From: Pomacea canaliculata | Lineage: Eukaryota; Mollusca; Gastropoda; Architaenioglossa; Ampullariidae | NCBI RefSeq assembly: GCF_003073045.1 | Contig: NC_037591.1 | Coordinates: 25,701,319 to 25,765,318 of the forward strand | DNA: 64,000 nucleotides | Reading direction: 5' to 3' | In this document: in pieces, positions 62,500-64,000 of the stretch | Numbering within the stretch: the stretch's first letter is position 1 | Layout: the number at the start of each line of letters is the position of its first letter | Notes under the pieces: generated by a model | The model's input: the letters and a program-made list of their open reading frames with translations, nothing else | Database searches by the model: none | Told to the model about the DNA's origin: nothing | Position numbers and translations under genes: made by a program

Positions 62500-64000
62500 G
62501 AGCTATAATGAAAAACGTCTTGACAACTTACCTTCCATCAAATATACATTAAAAATAGCAATTTACGATCCATAAATAAAACGCTGATAGCTTACATTTT
62601 ATCAAATAAAAATGCAATGCTGGAAATTAACCATCACATAAAAAAATTGCCGCACAAACTCGCATTTAAAATATATTTGTCTTTTAGTAACAATATTACA
62701 CATGGGAAAATTAACTCAGATGCGCTCACTTAGTAACAGAGATTCATTAATAATACAACTTAGACTGAAATGACCGTGCTTGATGCCGATAAAATTTTAT
62801 CTGGAAAAGATTTACTTACCAGTATGTTTGGTCAATTCGGTTTGGACCTTTTATTTTTTGAACTTCAGTGGAAGATTTTGCTTGATCATCTTCGAGTTCT
62901 AAATAAAGTTTAAATCTGTAGGTCTGTGTTCCAAAATCAGCTGTTTTATTTTCTGGGCAAAACACCGCTTCTTCACAACGACAGATGACTTGACATGCAC
63001 AAATTTGCTGAACTGTGCCATACTCGCTGTCAGAAATACTTTTTACACGTAAGGGAGCTCTTCTGTGTAATGGTATTCATTCTTCTGGTTTCTTAGTGGC
63101 AGGTGAGCATGCCGTGTTTAAAAGGCTTGTATCTTAAAAATGAAGCATAATAATAATGTATTTTGTAAATTTTTATATCTAAATGAGCTCCACCCGATCA
63201 TGAAGAAAAAATATGACCCTCGGGTTAGCCTTTAAACTTACGCTGAAGAGCAATAAATAGCATGGACTAATGTGGCCTTACCTTGGTCTTAGATTGTCAC
63301 AAATAAATCACGTGTATTCTCTGCTTGAGGGACAGATGGAGCCAAAGATTAAAAAAAACTTTTGCTAAAGAGTTGAAAATGGCACTGTTTGTGCCAAAAA
63401 ATCCTTTTTGTAAAAAAAGTAGCTATTGTTTCTTCTCATTTTTCTAACAGTCATTTTCATTGGTCACAACTGAGTTCTTTGTAGTCTACCCTGAGAGGAC
63501 AAAGGAGAAGCCTTGACTCTAGGTCTCAGACGGATTTCACAGAGACAGCGAAGATTTTAATGCGGATAAACTATTACTTGTCTATTTTTTGAGGAGTGCC
63601 TCCGGCATTCCCATCGTTTCAGCAGGTACTTCATTTGCTCTGATACGAAATGATAGAGTCTGTTATTAGATGTCAATAGGATAAATCACAGACAAGCAGG
63701 CAAAAAGACTTGAAGGAAAGGATGAACTACTCTGACAATGTTTTAGATGTCGAGGCATCACCATTAATTTCTTTTTGTGCATAACGCAGAATCTCCAGCC
63801 CTACCTGCATCAAAAGTCTTAATCAGATGCACACAATGTGATTTGCTATCGGGGGTTTTGGTGTATTGTTTTCTAGAACCTTTTGCGTATTCCACTAGTT
63901 GTTTGCTACATTTCTTCACCCTGGGCTTATCATAGCACGTGAAGTTTTTGTGATCACGCGTGTCAAACAAGTGACCACAGAAAAAAAGATTCTCTTCTGT
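62500..64000. other. Right end of window, nothing recognised
   Basis: AT-rich sequence with only short ORFs and no similarity that I can name. No splice-bounded exon with protein-like wording was found on either strand. Confidence 0.4.

Overview
The window looks like nuclear DNA of a lophotrochozoan animal, most likely a gastropod mollusc. The genes have many introns with GT/AG borders, the spaces between them hold decayed LINEs, a tRNA-derived SINE and hAT-type MITEs, and one gene joins an IgGFc-binding-like ectodomain to an acidic DNDCDG-type repeat, a combination I know mainly from molluscs. No bacterial gene layout, CRISPR array, rRNA gene or convincing tRNA gene was seen. I saw no retroviral or Polinton-like element.

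Six genes were assembled exon by exon with matching intron phases, and all lie on the + strand. (1) 1-2960: the 3' exons of a BNIP2/caytaxin/prune2-type BCH-domain gene, followed by about 5.5 kb of AT-rich, gene-free DNA that may hold a long 3'UTR. (2) 12053-19203: a complete six-exon Na+/K+-ATPase beta subunit gene of 319 codons with all six extracellular cysteines. (3, 4) 22592-26788 and 28933-33535: cytochrome P450 genes A and B. (5) 36825-43070: an eight-exon gene for a small IgGFc-binding-domain membrane protein. (6, 7) 47699-52919 and 54783-58045: P450 genes C and D, with a broken last-exon fragment of a further copy at about 58.2 kb. Counting the four P450s separately gives seven genes in total.

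The four P450s share one seven-exon plan with the same intron phases. Exons 3, 5 and 6 are exactly 216, 263 and 128 bp in every copy. All have the N-terminal anchor, PPGP hinge, WxxxR, ExxR, FRPxRF and heme-cysteine motifs. All four carry Ile or Val where most P450s have the acid of the I-helix acid-alcohol pair. That shared substitution is the most interesting protein-level feature here. C and D also show stretches of near-identity next to diverged exons, which suggests gene conversion.

Structurally, a direct repeat of about 1 kb (19.64-20.82 and 35.69-36.76 kb) brackets the A-B pair. One copy carries a hAT MITE with an 8-bp target duplication and the other keeps the empty site. A second copy of the MITE sits inside P450-B. 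P450 upstream blocks are duplicated at 44.6-45.3, 47.2-47.6 and 54.15-54.37 kb, and the first has no gene behind it. The IgGFc-like gene splits the P450 array into two pairs. From 58.4 to 64 kb I found a LINE 3' end and only weak coding candidates.
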